The notes: generated by a model not told the origin, from the letters alone. Positions 1 to 9,320 are shown, counted from the first letter of the stretch. The stretch is 42,478 nt of DNA from Bacteroidales bacterium UBA4179 (GCA_002381125.1 DFUT01000013.1:1-42478); one strand, 5' to 3'. A program made the numbers and translations.

Positions 1-113
1 CGACCCCAAGATGAGATCTCCTAATAGGGTGGTTATAGACGATGACCTTGATAGGCTGCAGGTGTAAAGGCGGTAACGTCAAAGCCGAGCAGTACTAATT
101 ACCCGAACGACTT
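1..113 (+). rRNA. 23S rRNA gene, 3' end (partial)
   Basis: The first ~113 bases match the conserved 3' end of bacterial 23S rRNA: the segment reading GATGAGATCTCC, the GACGATGACCTTGATAGGC stretch, and the terminal AGTACTAATTACCCGAACG. The gene enters from outside the window, so only the last tail is seen. The exact 3' end is uncertain by a few bases; I place it just before the T run at 113-118. The 112-base spacer to the 5S gene is T-rich, contains no tRNA, and has a short complementary pair (GACGGA near 148, TCCGTC near 203) that may take part in precursor processing. Confidence 0.93.
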
Positions 114-225
114 TTTTTCCGTGCCGTGTATCGTATCGTGTTTCGGACGGATGAATGCTTTCGCTTTTTTCGAGTATGCTTTTTTGTTTCTTTTCTTTTT
201 TGTCCGTCATGTTTTTTAACGAATT

Positions 226-336
<111 letters not shown>

Positions 337-346
337 TTGTTTTACG

Positions 347-396
347 AAAGCCTTCGAGGAAGTTCCCTTTTTCCTTCGAAGGCTTTTGTTTTTTTT
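347..396 (+). terminator. Intrinsic terminator of the rRNA operon
   Basis: AAAGCCTTCGA at 347-357 and TCGAAGGCTTT at 376-386 form a perfect 11-bp stem around an 18-base loop, and a run of T follows (387-396, interrupted by one G). It lies ten bases after the 5S gene and would end the rRNA operon transcript. Confidence 0.88.
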
Positions 397-426
397 ATAT
401 GCCGCCCGGCTCCCCCTTATGCCTCT

Positions 427-560
427 TTGTCCCTATTGTCCCTCAATCCCCACTTTTATCGAGGGAATTTTCGGTCCTTGACGAAGTAGGGCCGGTCCCG
501 GTTTATCGCCTCTATTATCCCTATGTCCCTATGTCCCCTACTTTGATCGAGGGGATTTTC
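427..560. repeat. Imperfect direct repeat pair beside the SGNH remnant
   Basis: Two segments of about 45 bp resemble each other: copy A at about 427-474 and copy B at about 518-560. Both have a run of GTCCCTAT-like units, then CCCCxACTTT, ATCGAGGG and ATTTTC. Copy B encodes, on the - strand, the last ten or so residues of the SGNH hydrolase remnant; copy A would encode a very similar peptide in the same orientation. The pair therefore looks like a partial duplication of the 3' end of a lost gene. I find no other gene in 400-520. Confidence 0.6.
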
Positions 561-694
561 AGGGCTTCCGATATGGCAGATTCTACGAGAGGGGCCATAA
601 TGGCATAACCTTCCTTATTGGGATGAACCCCATCTTCTGAAAATTTTTTGGGCAATCCGTTATTTTCGTCTGCCATCGCCGAATGAAATATGAT
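521..694 (-). pseudogene. SGNH/GDSL hydrolase, C-terminal remnant
   Basis: Read on the - strand from 694 to a TAG at 521-523, this stretch encodes 57 residues that include DGVHPNKEGYAIMAPLVE, followed by a helix ending in SEALKIP. This is the last conserved block of SGNH/GDSL esterases, where the Asp and His of DGVH belong to the catalytic triad. A TAA lies in frame at 695-697, immediately upstream of the homologous part, and the catalytic Ser block and the rest of the fold are absent. The remnant cannot encode a working enzyme. It sits antisense in the gap between the rRNA operon and lysS. The motif is read directly; naming the parent family rests on it alone. Confidence 0.72.
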
Positions 695-796
695 TTACAA
701 ATAATACCTTGCTTTATGGCGATTCAAAACTTTCAGAATAAATATTGCCGATATACCAAAAAACCTTAACATACAGCTAGAATGCAATATATTTTG

Positions 797-804
797 TACT
801 TTTG
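797..804 (+). promoter_or_regulatory. Bacteroidetes -7 promoter box for lysS
   Basis: TACTTTTG fits the Bacteroidetes primary sigma factor -7 consensus TAnnTTTG exactly and is followed by C, as is common. It lies 40 bases before the lysS ATG, giving a predicted leader of about 30-35 nt. I see no clear TTTG at the -33 position. Confidence 0.65.
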
Positions 805-844
805 CATGAATTTAAGCAATAATAGATAAAAGGTAATTTGTACG

Positions 845-2581
845 ATGCATAATTTAGAACTCAGTGAGCAGGAAATTATTCGTAGACAAAGTCTTGAAGA
901 GTTGAGGAGATTTGGGATAGAGCCTTATCCTGCCGAATTATACGAAGTAAATGCTTATTCAACCGATATAAAAAACGAATTTAAAGACGATGATGAAAAA
1001 CGGCAAGTAAGCATTGCCGGGCGTATCATGAGTCGTCGAATTATGGGTAAAGCTTCTTTTGTTGAGTTGCAAGATTCCAAAGGGCGGATTCAAGTTTATG
1101 TGACCCGTGATGATTTATGTCCCGATGAAAATAAAGATTTATACAATATCGTTTTTAAAAAATTACTCGATATTGGCGATTTTATTGGTGTTAAAGGATA
1201 TGTTTTTCGCACACAGACAGGTGAAATTTCGGTTCGTGCTCAATCGTTGACGATTCTCGCCAAATCGTTGCGACCTTTACCTATCGTGAAAATGAAAGAT
1301 GGGGTCGTGTATGATAAATTTAATGATCCTGAACTACGTTATCGTCAACGTTATGTCGATTTGATAGTAAATGAAGATGTTAAAGAGATTTTCATAAAGC
1401 GCACGAAAATATTCAATGCCATGCGTGATTTTTTCAATCAGCGTGGTTATCTCGAAGTAGATACACCTATTTTGCAAAGTATACCGGGTGGAGCCGCTGC
1501 CCGTCCTTTTATTACCCATCATAATGCGCTTGATATCGATCTTTATTTGCGTATTGCCAATGAATTATATTTGAAACGTCTTATTGTTGGGGGTTTTGAT
1601 GGCGTTTACGAATTTTCGCGCGATTTCAGGAATGAAGGAATGGATCGTACTCATAATCCCGAATTTACAGTACTTGAAATTTACGTTGCCTACAAGGATT
1701 ATATATGGATGATGGAGTTCGTGGAACAAATGTTGGAATACGTCACCATGCAAGTGTTGGGTACAACAAAAGTGAAAGTGGGAGATCATGAAATCGATTT
1801 CAAGGCTCCTTACAAGCGAATCACAATGATAGATGCCATTAAAAAATATACGGGGATCGATATTAGCGGTATGAGTGAAGAAGAACTTCGGGAAGTTTGC
1901 GAACAGTTGGGTATCGAACAAGATGAAACGATGGGGAAAGGCAAGCTTATCGACAAAATTTTTGGAGAAAAGTGTGAACCTCATTTCATACAGCCTACTT
2001 TTATAATCGATTATCCCATTGAAATGTCGCCATTATGCAAACGTCATCGCGAGAATCCGGAGCTGACGGAACGATTTGAATTGATAGTCAACGGAAAAGA
2101 ATTGGCGAATGCTTATTCTGAATTAAATGATCCAATTGATCAGCGTGAACGTTTTGAGGAGCAACTTCGCCTTTCAGAAAAAGGAGATGATGAGGCGATG
2201 TTTATCGATCATGATTTTCTTCGAGCGTTAGAATATGGTATGCCGCCAACTGCCGGAATGGGTATAGGAATGGATCGTTTGACTATGCTTCTTACCGGTC
2301 AAACGGCTATTCAGGAAGTTTTATTGTTTCCACAGATGCGGCCGGAAAAACCCATTAAAAAAGATACGCCGGATAAATATAAGGCGATCGGTATTTCAGA
2401 GGAGTGGGTGCCGGTTTTACAAAAAGCAGGATACAATGAAGTAAAAAGCTTGGAAAACGTCAATCCGAATAAATTACATCAAGAACTTTGCGGATTAAAC
2501 AAAAAATTTAAACTCGGATTAAACAATCCTACCCTTGAAATGGTTAAAACATGGGTGGCCAATGCAGGGGAATTATCCTAA
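845..2581 (+). CDS. lysS: Lysine--tRNA ligase, class II
   Basis: This is class II lysyl-tRNA synthetase (578 aa), which charges tRNA-Lys in the cytoplasm. An N-terminal OB-fold anticodon-binding domain (about residues 55-150) precedes the class II catalytic core. Motif 2 reads FSRDFRNEG near residue 260 and motif 3 reads GMGIGMDRLTM near residue 472. The protein is about 70 residues longer than the E. coli enzyme because of a C-terminal tail after about residue 500 rich in Lys and Asn; I recall such tails as usual in Bacteroidetes LysRS. The ATG at 845 follows a -7 box at 797-804. Its 3' end is followed 28 bases later by gpsA, so the two are probably co-transcribed. Confidence 0.97.
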   Translation: MHNLELSEQEIIRRQSLEELRRFGIEPYPAELYEVNAYSTDIKNEFKDDDEKRQVSIAGRIMSRRIMGKASFVELQDSKGRIQVYVTRDDLCPDENKDLYNIVFKKLLDIGDFIGVKGYVFRTQTGEISVRAQSLTILAKSLRPLPIVKMKDGVVYDKFNDPELRYRQRYVDLIVNEDVKEIFIKRTKIFNAMRDFFNQRGYLEVDTPILQSIPGGAAARPFITHHNALDIDLYLRIANELYLKRLIVGGFDGVYEFSRDFRNEGMDRTHNPEFTVLEIYVAYKDYIWMMEFVEQMLEYVTMQVLGTTKVKVGDHEIDFKAPYKRITMIDAIKKYTGIDISGMSEEELREVCEQLGIEQDETMGKGKLIDKIFGEKCEPHFIQPTFIIDYPIEMSPLCKRHRENPELTERFELIVNGKELANAYSELNDPIDQRERFEEQLRLSEKGDDEAMFIDHDFLRALEYGMPPTAGMGIGMDRLTMLLTGQTAIQEVLLFPQMRPEKPIKKDTPDKYKAIGISEEWVPVLQKAGYNEVKSLENVNPNKLHQELCGLNKKFKLGLNNPTLEMVKTWVANAGELS

Positions 2582-2609
2582 ATTTGCTACCTTTAAAGTT
2601 AAAACTATC

Positions 2610-3605
2610 ATGGAGTCAGTAGGAAACATTTGTATTGTGGGTGGGGGAACTTGGGGTACCGCCCTGGCGAAAATTGTATTAATGAATCAAAAGCATATTA
2701 ATTGGTACATTCGACGCACTGAACAAATAGAAAAATTTTACGACTTAGGACACAACCCCGATTATCTTGCCAATGTAAAGTTTAATTTGGCTCAAATTAC
2801 ATTTTATTCTAACCTTGAAAGAGCTATTAAGGAATCGGATACAATCATATTGGCTATTCCATCTCCTTTTGTGAAGCAATATTTTAGAAAAATTTGGAAC
2901 AGCGTTTTTAGGGGAAAATTTATTGTTTCGGCTATAAAAGGCATTATCCCGAATGAAAATATGGTAGTTAGCGAATATTTTGCCTATAATTTTAAAGTGC
3001 CATTGGAAAATATAGGTGTATTGTCGGGTCCTTGTCATGCCGAAGAAATTGCCCTTGAAAGAATGTCGTTTCTTACCTCAGCTTGTAAGGATATACAAAA
3101 AGCAACTGTTTTGGCAGATGCCATACGATCGCGTATTTTGCACACTGCTGTGTCTGAAGATGTAACAGGGATCGAATTGGCTTCGGTTTTGAAAAACATA
3201 TACGCTATTGCTGCGGGTGTTTGTCAGGGATTGTTATATGGAGACAATTTTCAAGCTGTTTTGATGGCTAATTGCGCCAAGGAAATGGAACGTTTTTTAA
3301 GAGAAGTCGTGCCTTTGGATCGGAATATTTGCGAACAACATTATTTAGGTGATATGCTTGCCACCGGTTATTCGCAATTTAGTCGTAATCGAACCTTAGG
3401 TACTATGATTGGGAAAGGGTACTCGGTAAAAACGGCGCAACTGGAAATGGAAATGATAGCTGAAGGGTATTATGGGGCAAAATGTATTGTGGAAATGAAT
3501 CGGCGATTTAAAATTCATATTCCTATTGTAAATACGGTTTATCGAATTTTGTATGAAAAAACTTCTCCAAAAGCGGAAATAGAAAAACTGATCGAATTTT
3601 TTTAA
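2610..3605 (+). CDS. gpsA: Glycerol-3-phosphate dehydrogenase [NAD(P)+]
   Basis: This is a cytoplasmic NAD(P)-dependent glycerol-3-phosphate dehydrogenase (331 aa), which reduces dihydroxyacetone phosphate to sn-glycerol-3-phosphate for phospholipid synthesis. The N-terminal Rossmann motif GGGTWGTALA is near residues 9-18, the second glycine-rich turn LSGPCHAEEIA is in mid-protein, and the catalytic Lys is in ELASVLKNIYAIAAG near residue 195. The reading frame is open from 2535 inside lysS, but the ATG at 2610 gives the family's usual N-terminus directly before the Rossmann strand, so I use it. It lies 28 bases after lysS and 5 bases before pgi, which points to an operon. Confidence 0.95.
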   Translation: MESVGNICIVGGGTWGTALAKIVLMNQKHINWYIRRTEQIEKFYDLGHNPDYLANVKFNLAQITFYSNLERAIKESDTIILAIPSPFVKQYFRKIWNSVFRGKFIVSAIKGIIPNENMVVSEYFAYNFKVPLENIGVLSGPCHAEEIALERMSFLTSACKDIQKATVLADAIRSRILHTAVSEDVTGIELASVLKNIYAIAAGVCQGLLYGDNFQAVLMANCAKEMERFLREVVPLDRNICEQHYLGDMLATGYSQFSRNRTLGTMIGKGYSVKTAQLEMEMIAEGYYGAKCIVEMNRRFKIHIPIVNTVYRILYEKTSPKAEIEKLIEFF

Positions 3606-3610
3606 TATAA

Positions 3611-4978
3611 ATGGTTATGGACAGTATAAAAATGAATATTCAATATGTGTATAATTGGTTGCCTGAGGAAGATATACTGAAGCAAGGAGCAAACGCAATT
3701 GCATGTAATCGGGCATTGTACGATGGTAGTCGGGAGGGAAGTGATTTTCTCGGGTGGGTGAGATTGCCTTCTTCCATTACAGATGATCAGTTCAAAGAAA
3801 TAGAAAGTACAGCGGAATCTTTGCGATCGGCTTGTGATGTTGTGGTTGTGGTAGGTATAGGAGGAAGCTATTTGGGTGCCAGAGCCGTAATCGATGCACT
3901 GAACAATTCGTTTGATCGGTTGCAAACAAAAAGAGATCATCCTTTAATTGTTTATGCCGGGAATAATTTGAGTGAAGACTATCTTTACGAGTTAATTAAA
4001 TATCTTGAAAATACGAGTTTTGGAATTATCAATATCTCTAAATCGGGAACAACAACGGAACCGGCAGTTGCTTTTCGTCTTTTAAAGGATTTACTGGAAG
4101 ATAAAGTCGGGAAATCGGAGGCCCGTAATCGTATTGTTGCCATCACAGATGCAAAGAAAGGTGCACTCAGGACATTGGCGAGCATGGAAAAGTATAAAAC
4201 GTTTGTAATTCCTGATGATGTAGGTGGACGTTATTCCGTTCTCACGCCTGTGGGGCTATTGCCTATTGCCGTGGCCGGTTTTGATATACGTAAACTAGTA
4301 CAAGGTGCGGCAACAATGGAAAAGAATACAGGTCCAAATATTGCATTCGAATATAATTTATCGGCTATTTATGCCGTTATTCGAAACGAATTATATAAAA
4401 AAGGGAAAAAGATAGAGATTTTGGTAAACTATCATCCTAAGCTTCATTATTTTAGTGAGTGGTGGAAACAGCTCTTCGGAGAAAGTGAAGGAAAAGAAAA
4501 TAAGGGGATTTTTCCTGCAGCGGTTGATTTTACGACTGATCTTCATTCTATGGGACAGTGGATACAAGAGGGTGAACGCACTATTTTTGAGACAGTTATA
4601 TCCATAAAGGAGCCAAACTACCGTGTTGAAATTCCTTACGATAGCCAAAATCTTGATGGACTCAATTATCTTGCAGGAAAGCGTGTGGATGAAGTGAATA
4701 AAATGGCCGAACTTGGCACACGTATAGCTCATGTTGAGGGAGGTGTGCCAAACATTCTTATCGAGATTCCCAAATTGGATGAGGAATCCATGGGTAAACT
4801 TATTTACTTTTTTGAAAAAGCTTGTGGAATAAGTGGTTATATTTTGGGTGTTAATCCTTTTAACCAACCGGGTGTTGAGGCATACAAAAGAAATATGTTT
4901 GCTTTACTTGAAAAACCCGGCTATGAGGATGAAACCAAGGCAATAAAACAAAAATTGTCTACCTTATATAAAGGTTAA
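3611..4978 (+). CDS. pgi: Glucose-6-phosphate isomerase
   Basis: This is phosphoglucose isomerase (455 aa), which interconverts glucose-6-phosphate and fructose-6-phosphate in the cytoplasm. The SIS fold carries the phosphate-binding signature KSGTTTEPAVAF (about 143-154), the catalytic Glu in GESEGKENKG (about 290) and the catalytic Lys in NQPGVEAYKRNM near the C-terminus. Length matches the short bacterial type of about 445-450 residues. ATG codons at 3611, 3617 and 3632 could all serve; the first is given. It follows gpsA by 5 bases and probably ends the lysS-gpsA-pgi transcript; 124 bases separate it from the next gene. Confidence 0.96.
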   Translation: MVMDSIKMNIQYVYNWLPEEDILKQGANAIACNRALYDGSREGSDFLGWVRLPSSITDDQFKEIESTAESLRSACDVVVVVGIGGSYLGARAVIDALNNSFDRLQTKRDHPLIVYAGNNLSEDYLYELIKYLENTSFGIINISKSGTTTEPAVAFRLLKDLLEDKVGKSEARNRIVAITDAKKGALRTLASMEKYKTFVIPDDVGGRYSVLTPVGLLPIAVAGFDIRKLVQGAATMEKNTGPNIAFEYNLSAIYAVIRNELYKKGKKIEILVNYHPKLHYFSEWWKQLFGESEGKENKGIFPAAVDFTTDLHSMGQWIQEGERTIFETVISIKEPNYRVEIPYDSQNLDGLNYLAGKRVDEVNKMAELGTRIAHVEGGVPNILIEIPKLDEESMGKLIYFFEKACGISGYILGVNPFNQPGVEAYKRNMFALLEKPGYEDETKAIKQKLSTLYKG

Positions 4979-5102
4979 GGAATTTAAGAAGTATCCATAT
5001 TGGTTTTTTATAAGTGTAAGGTGATTTCTTAAGGGGGAAACATGTTTTTCTTCCGTTTTTAATTATTGAGTAATATTTTAATTTTTAATTGCGTATCGTT
5101 TA

Positions 5103-5861
5103 ATGGTAAAACTGTTCAAAAAATATCTTCAAACTCATCAATATCCAAATTTTGATCTTCGTGCTGTTCTTTTTGACATGGACGGTGTATTGTATGATTC
5201 TATGCCCGATCATGCCAGTTCTTGGCAGCAAACAATGGAAGAATTTGGATTCAAAACGACAAAACCCGAAGAATTTTATTTGCACGAAGGGCGGCCGGGA
5301 ATATTTACCATAAATATTATTTTTCAAAGAGAATTGGGGCGCGATGCTACTGATGAAGAAATAGAAAAAGTATATGGTCGTAAAACCGAACTTTTTTCAC
5401 AACATAACTCAAGAAAAATTATGCCCGGTGCTCGAGAAGTGTTGGAGATGGTCAAATCATATGGATTGCTGCCTGTTTTGGTAACCGGATCAGGACAACC
5501 GTCACTGCTAGATAAATTGGATGAAGATTTTCCCGGTATTTTCACTCCTGATACTATGGTCACGGCTTTTGATGTGAAATTTGGCAAACCTCATCCCGAA
5601 CCTTTTCTTATCGGATTAAAAAAAGCAGGAAATTTACAGCCGAATCAGGCTATCGTAATTGAAAATGCGCCTCTCGGTATCGAGTCTGCCCATAGCGCAG
5701 GTATTTTTGTGATTGCCGTAAATACCGGTCCTTTGCCCGATTTGGCGTTAAAAGAGGCCGGTGCCGATCTCATATTGGATTCGATGCTTACACTCAAGGA
5801 AAAACTTCCCGATATTTTTTCAATTACTCAATCGATTTATAACGAAGTAAATATAGCATAA
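5103..5861 (+). CDS. HAD-superfamily sugar phosphatase/phosphoglucomutase-like protein
   Basis: This is a 252-residue HAD hydrolase of the beta-phosphoglucomutase/sugar-phosphatase class. The nucleophile motif FDMDGVLYDS (about 24-33) has both Asp residues, motif II is VTGSG, the motif III Lys lies in GKPHPEPF, and motif IV-like acidic residues are in VIENAPLGIESAHSAG. A helical cap with EGRPG and a variable region sits between motifs I and II. No signal peptide is present, so it is cytoplasmic. The substrate cannot be read from the sequence; small phosphosugars are usual. The position after pgi is consistent with sugar-phosphate metabolism but gives no specific substrate. The 124-base AT-rich gap before it shows no exact -7 box. 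Confidence 0.85.
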   Translation: MVKLFKKYLQTHQYPNFDLRAVLFDMDGVLYDSMPDHASSWQQTMEEFGFKTTKPEEFYLHEGRPGIFTINIIFQRELGRDATDEEIEKVYGRKTELFSQHNSRKIMPGAREVLEMVKSYGLLPVLVTGSGQPSLLDKLDEDFPGIFTPDTMVTAFDVKFGKPHPEPFLIGLKKAGNLQPNQAIVIENAPLGIESAHSAGIFVIAVNTGPLPDLALKEAGADLILDSMLTLKEKLPDIFSITQSIYNEVNIA

Positions 5862-5918
5862 AAATAATTAAGATTAAATGATATCTTAATTATCTTACGT
5901 TGTGCCATGACAATTTCT

Positions 5919-5926
5919 TATCTTTG
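5919..5926 (+). promoter_or_regulatory. -7 promoter box deciding the nadE start
   Basis: TATCTTTG matches TAnnTTTG exactly; a TTG at 5900-5902 sits 16 bases upstream as a possible -33 element. Transcription would begin near 5932-5934, after the first in-frame ATG at 5907, which excludes that codon and favours the ATG at 5955. Confidence 0.7.
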
Positions 5927-5954
5927 TGAAAACAACTTTACAAATCTTTTTGCT

Positions 5955-7880
5955 ATGAATATTAATCAGTTCGGATTCATGAGAGTAGCGGCCGCATCGC
6001 CAAAAGTAAAGGTTGCAGACTGTGACTATAACATTTCAGAGATAAAATCGATGATCGATGAAGCTCTCAAAGAGCATGTGCAAATTCTCTGTTTTCCTGA
6101 ACTCAGTATCACATCATATACTTGCGCTGATCTTTTTTTTCAGACCACTTTGCAAAAAAAAGCTATTTCTTCGCTGATAAATCTTGCCGATTTTATGCGG
6201 GACAAACCTTCGATCGTTGTGATTGTTGGGTTGCCATTGCAAGTGAAAAATAGTCTTTACAACGTAGCTGCCGTTATTTCGGATAAAGGTGTTTTGGGTT
6301 TTGTTCCCAAAATATTTATTGGAAACAGTAATGGGTTTTATGAGAAAAGATGGTTTGAAAGCGGGGAAAAACTCACCGATTCTTTTGTGAAAATCAATGG
6401 CGAAAATATACCTATCGCACCGGGAGGAATGATTTTTCAAACGCCTTTTGGAAATTTTGGCGTCGAAATCTGTGAAGACCTTTGGATGCCGATACCTCCT
6501 TCTTCTTATCTTGCTATGCAGGGAGCCGATATTATTTTTAATCTTTCGGCCAGTAACGAATTGGTTGGGAAAAACGATTATCGCAAATCTTTGATTTTGC
6601 AACAATCGGGGCGTTGTTTGTCGGCATATGTGTATTCGTCAGCCGGTAATGGAGAATCTACCACCGATTTTGTCTTCTCAGGCTCTTGTTTTATCGCAGA
6701 AAATGCTAATCTGCTTGCAGAAGGTAAACGATTTTCGCTCGAAAATGAAATGATCGTTGCAGATATCGATGTTGAAGCCTTACGTAACGATCGGATGAAA
6801 AATTCTAATTATTTCATGCGCAGAGAAAAATCGAATAATGAGATTATTTGCACTATTGAGCCGATTTCCGTTCCGTTTATGTACAGAAAAATTATTTCTC
6901 ACCCGTTTGTACCCACTCAATCTTTCGAAAATGAAAATTTAAGCGATGTATTTACTATTCAGGTGCATGGACTGATTAAAAGGCTGCAACATACCGTCCT
7001 CAATAAAGTAGTTATCGGCGTTTCAGGAGGATTGGATTCCACGCTTGCTTTTCTTGTGGCAACGAAGGCATTCGATATTCTTGGTATTCCTCGCGAGAAT
7101 ATTTACGGTATTACAATGGCAGGCTTTGGTACAACAAAGAAATCCTATAAAAATGCCGTTACACTCATACAGTCGATTGGGGCAACGCTAAAGGAGATTT
7201 CCATTATAAATTCGGTAAGACAGCATTTTATGGATATCGAATTTGATGAGAATGATCATAGCGTTACTTTCGAAAATGCTCAGGCACGCGAACGTATGCA
7301 GATTCTTATGGATTATGCCAACAAGGTTGGCGGATTGGTTGTGGGTACGAGCACTTTATCGGAACTGGCATTAGGGTGGACCACATACAATGGCGATCAT
7401 ATGTCGATGTACAGTGTAAATGCCGGTGTCCCAAAAACACTGGTGAAATCGCTTGTACGTTGGATAGCCGAAACCCAAATGGAAGGATCGGTACGAGAAA
7501 TTTTGAACAATATCCTCGCAATGCCGTTCAGTCCCGAATTGTTGCCGGCCGATGATGAAGGCGAAATTATCCAAAAGACCGAGGATGTAGTAGGTCCATA
7601 CGAATTGCATGATTTTTTTCTCTATCGTATGGTTCGTTATGGCGATGAACCCAAACGAATTGTTTTTCTTGCCGGTCGAGCCTTTAAAGATAAATATTCC
7701 GAAAATGAGATTGCTAAATGGTTAAAGGTGTTTTACAAGCGTTTTTTTTCTCAGCAATTTAAACGTTCGTGCATGCCGGATGGCCCTAAAGTAGGCTCTG
7801 TCAATTTGTCACCTCGCAGCGATTGGCGCATGCCGAGCGATGCAGAGGTAAAGATATGGTTAGAGCAATTGGAAAACTAG
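5955..7880 (+). CDS. nadE: Glutamine-dependent NAD+ synthetase
   Basis: This two-domain NAD synthetase (641 aa from 5955) makes NAD+ from nicotinate adenine dinucleotide, ATP and glutamine. The N-terminal nitrilase-type glutaminase domain has its triad visible: Glu in FPELSITSY (near 49), Lys in VPKIF (near 119) and Cys in EICEDLW (near 173). The C-terminal ATP pyrophosphatase domain has the P-loop SGGLDST near 357. The frame is open from 5907, but the -7 box at 5919-5926 lies downstream of that ATG, so translation must start later; ATG 5955 leaves a leader of about 20 nt. It is 15 bases upstream of the kinase/RapZ-C fusion gene and probably heads an operon. Confidence 0.95.
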   Translation: MNINQFGFMRVAAASPKVKVADCDYNISEIKSMIDEALKEHVQILCFPELSITSYTCADLFFQTTLQKKAISSLINLADFMRDKPSIVVIVGLPLQVKNSLYNVAAVISDKGVLGFVPKIFIGNSNGFYEKRWFESGEKLTDSFVKINGENIPIAPGGMIFQTPFGNFGVEICEDLWMPIPPSSYLAMQGADIIFNLSASNELVGKNDYRKSLILQQSGRCLSAYVYSSAGNGESTTDFVFSGSCFIAENANLLAEGKRFSLENEMIVADIDVEALRNDRMKNSNYFMRREKSNNEIICTIEPISVPFMYRKIISHPFVPTQSFENENLSDVFTIQVHGLIKRLQHTVLNKVVIGVSGGLDSTLAFLVATKAFDILGIPRENIYGITMAGFGTTKKSYKNAVTLIQSIGATLKEISIINSVRQHFMDIEFDENDHSVTFENAQARERMQILMDYANKVGGLVVGTSTLSELALGWTTYNGDHMSMYSVNAGVPKTLVKSLVRWIAETQMEGSVREILNNILAMPFSPELLPADDEGEIIQKTEDVVGPYELHDFFLYRMVRYGDEPKRIVFLAGRAFKDKYSENEIAKWLKVFYKRFFSQQFKRSCMPDGPKVGSVNLSPRSDWRMPSDAEVKIWLEQLEN

Positions 7881-7895
7881 GTAAATCGTTTTTTC

Positions 7896-9320
7896 ATGCA
7901 ACAGCTTGTCTCCTTATTTAAAAATAATACGGGAAAATCGAATCCTGAAATAGAATTTATTCCTTCGTCGGGTTCAAACCGGAGATATTTTCGTCTAAGA
8001 AAAGATGATTTTTCCCTGATTGGTGTTGCGGGAGAATCTCGAGGAGAAAATCGTGCTTTTATTGAACTTGCCAAACATTTTCACAGACAGCATTTAAATG
8101 TTCCGCAAGTAGTGGCGGTTTCCGATGATGAAATGTTTTACCTTCAGAAAGATTTGGGTGATCTGATTTTGTTTGATGCCATAAAAGCAGGTCGCTCTAC
8201 GGGTGTTTTTAGTCATGATGAAAAAGAGTTGTTGCATAAAACCATTGCATTGCTGGCCGATTTTCAGGTGAAAGGTGCGCAAGGCCTTAATTTTGATGTG
8301 TGTTATCCTCTTTCTGAATTTAATCGTCGTTCGATAAATTGGGATTTAAATTATTTTAAATACAATTTTTTGAAAACGACCGGAATGGATTTTCGAGAAG
8401 ATTGGTTGGAGGACGATTTCGATAGGTTTACCGACACTTTATTGGATGACAAAAGTGATACGTTTATGTATCGAGATTTTCAGTCGCGCAATGTGATGTT
8501 AGTGAATGGGAATCCTTACTTTATCGATTTTCAGGGAGGGAGAAAGGGGCCTGTGCATTACGATGTAGCCTCGTTTCTTTGGCAGGCAAAGGCTAATTTT
8601 CCGCCCGACTTGCGCGACGAATTAATATTGACATACCTTAATTCGTTGAAAAAATATATGGATGTTGACGTGTCGGATTTTTTGGAACGATTGCGTCAAT
8701 TTGTCCTTTTCCGCATTCTACAGGTATTGGGTGCTTACGGATTTCGGGGATATTTTGAAAAGAAACCCCATTTTATCCAAAGTATTCCTTTTGCGTTGAA
8801 TAATTTACGAGAACTATTGAAAGATGGATTCGATGAATATCCTTATCTTACAAAGGTGTTGCAAGAGATGACGGAACTCAAGCAGTTTGCCGATGTCAAA
8901 AAGCGTGAACTGGAGGTACGGGTGGTGAGTTTTGCTTATAAGAAAGGGATTCCTGACGATCCTTCGGGTAATGGAGGCGGATATGTGTTTGATTGCAGGG
9001 CTATTAATAATCCCGGGAAATTTGAAAGGTATAATAATTTCAATGGTTTGGATGAACCGGTGATCCGGTTTCTGGAAGAAGATGGAGAAATAGTTGAATT
9101 TCTCGATACCGTTTATCCTTTGGTGGATAATCATGTCAAACGGTATATGGATCGGAACTTTACTAATCTGATGATTGCTTTTGGGTGTACGGGTGGTCAG
9201 CATCGTTCAGTTTATGCGGCACAGCGTGTTGCCGAACATATTTCCAGGAAATTCGGGATAAAAGTTGTGTTGATCCATCGGGAGCAGAATTTGGAACAAC
9301 AATTTAAAAGTCGAAACTGA
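7896..9320 (+). CDS. AmgK-like amino-sugar kinase fused to a RapZ C-terminal domain
   Basis: This is a 474-residue fusion. Residues 1-330 are an APH-type phosphotransferase like AmgK (anomeric MurNAc/GlcNAc kinase): the N-lobe has SGSNRRYFRL and a later Glu-rich helix, the catalytic loop is YRDFQSRNVM (about 192-201) and the metal-binding Asp is in FIDFQGG (about 210). Residues 339-470 are the C-terminal domain of RapZ, starting LEVRVVSFAYKKG and containing GCTGGQHRSV (about 430-439). The RapZ N-terminal P-loop kinase domain is absent. In E. coli, RapZ-C binds glucosamine-6-phosphate and RNA; this is family knowledge. The next gene is MurU-like, 29 bases on, matching the AmgK-MurU recycling route. 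Substrate and sensing role are inferred. Confidence 0.82.
   Translation: MQQLVSLFKNNTGKSNPEIEFIPSSGSNRRYFRLRKDDFSLIGVAGESRGENRAFIELAKHFHRQHLNVPQVVAVSDDEMFYLQKDLGDLILFDAIKAGRSTGVFSHDEKELLHKTIALLADFQVKGAQGLNFDVCYPLSEFNRRSINWDLNYFKYNFLKTTGMDFREDWLEDDFDRFTDTLLDDKSDTFMYRDFQSRNVMLVNGNPYFIDFQGGRKGPVHYDVASFLWQAKANFPPDLRDELILTYLNSLKKYMDVDVSDFLERLRQFVLFRILQVLGAYGFRGYFEKKPHFIQSIPFALNNLRELLKDGFDEYPYLTKVLQEMTELKQFADVKKRELEVRVVSFAYKKGIPDDPSGNGGGYVFDCRAINNPGKFERYNNFNGLDEPVIRFLEEDGEIVEFLDTVYPLVDNHVKRYMDRNFTNLMIAFGCTGGQHRSVYAAQRVAEHISRKFGIKVVLIHREQNLEQQFKSRN

Noticed and set aside
114..225. tRNA between 23S and 5S rRNA
   Set aside because: The spacer is T-rich, has no cloverleaf, no CCA end and no TTCRANY arm.
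427..560. CRISPR array from the GTCCCTAT-rich repeats
   Set aside because: Only two imperfect copies without uniform repeat-spacer units and no cas genes; they are better explained by a duplicated gene end.
399..608. 69-residue + strand open frame after the 5S gene
   Set aside because: Low-complexity, Pro/Leu-rich translation with no family likeness; the same bases on the other strand carry the SGNH hydrolase block and the direct repeat, which explain them better.
4980..5102. Terminator between pgi and the HAD gene
   Set aside because: Only a 7-bp inverted repeat (TTAAGAA/TTCTTAA) with a loop of about 40 bases and no T run; too weak to call.
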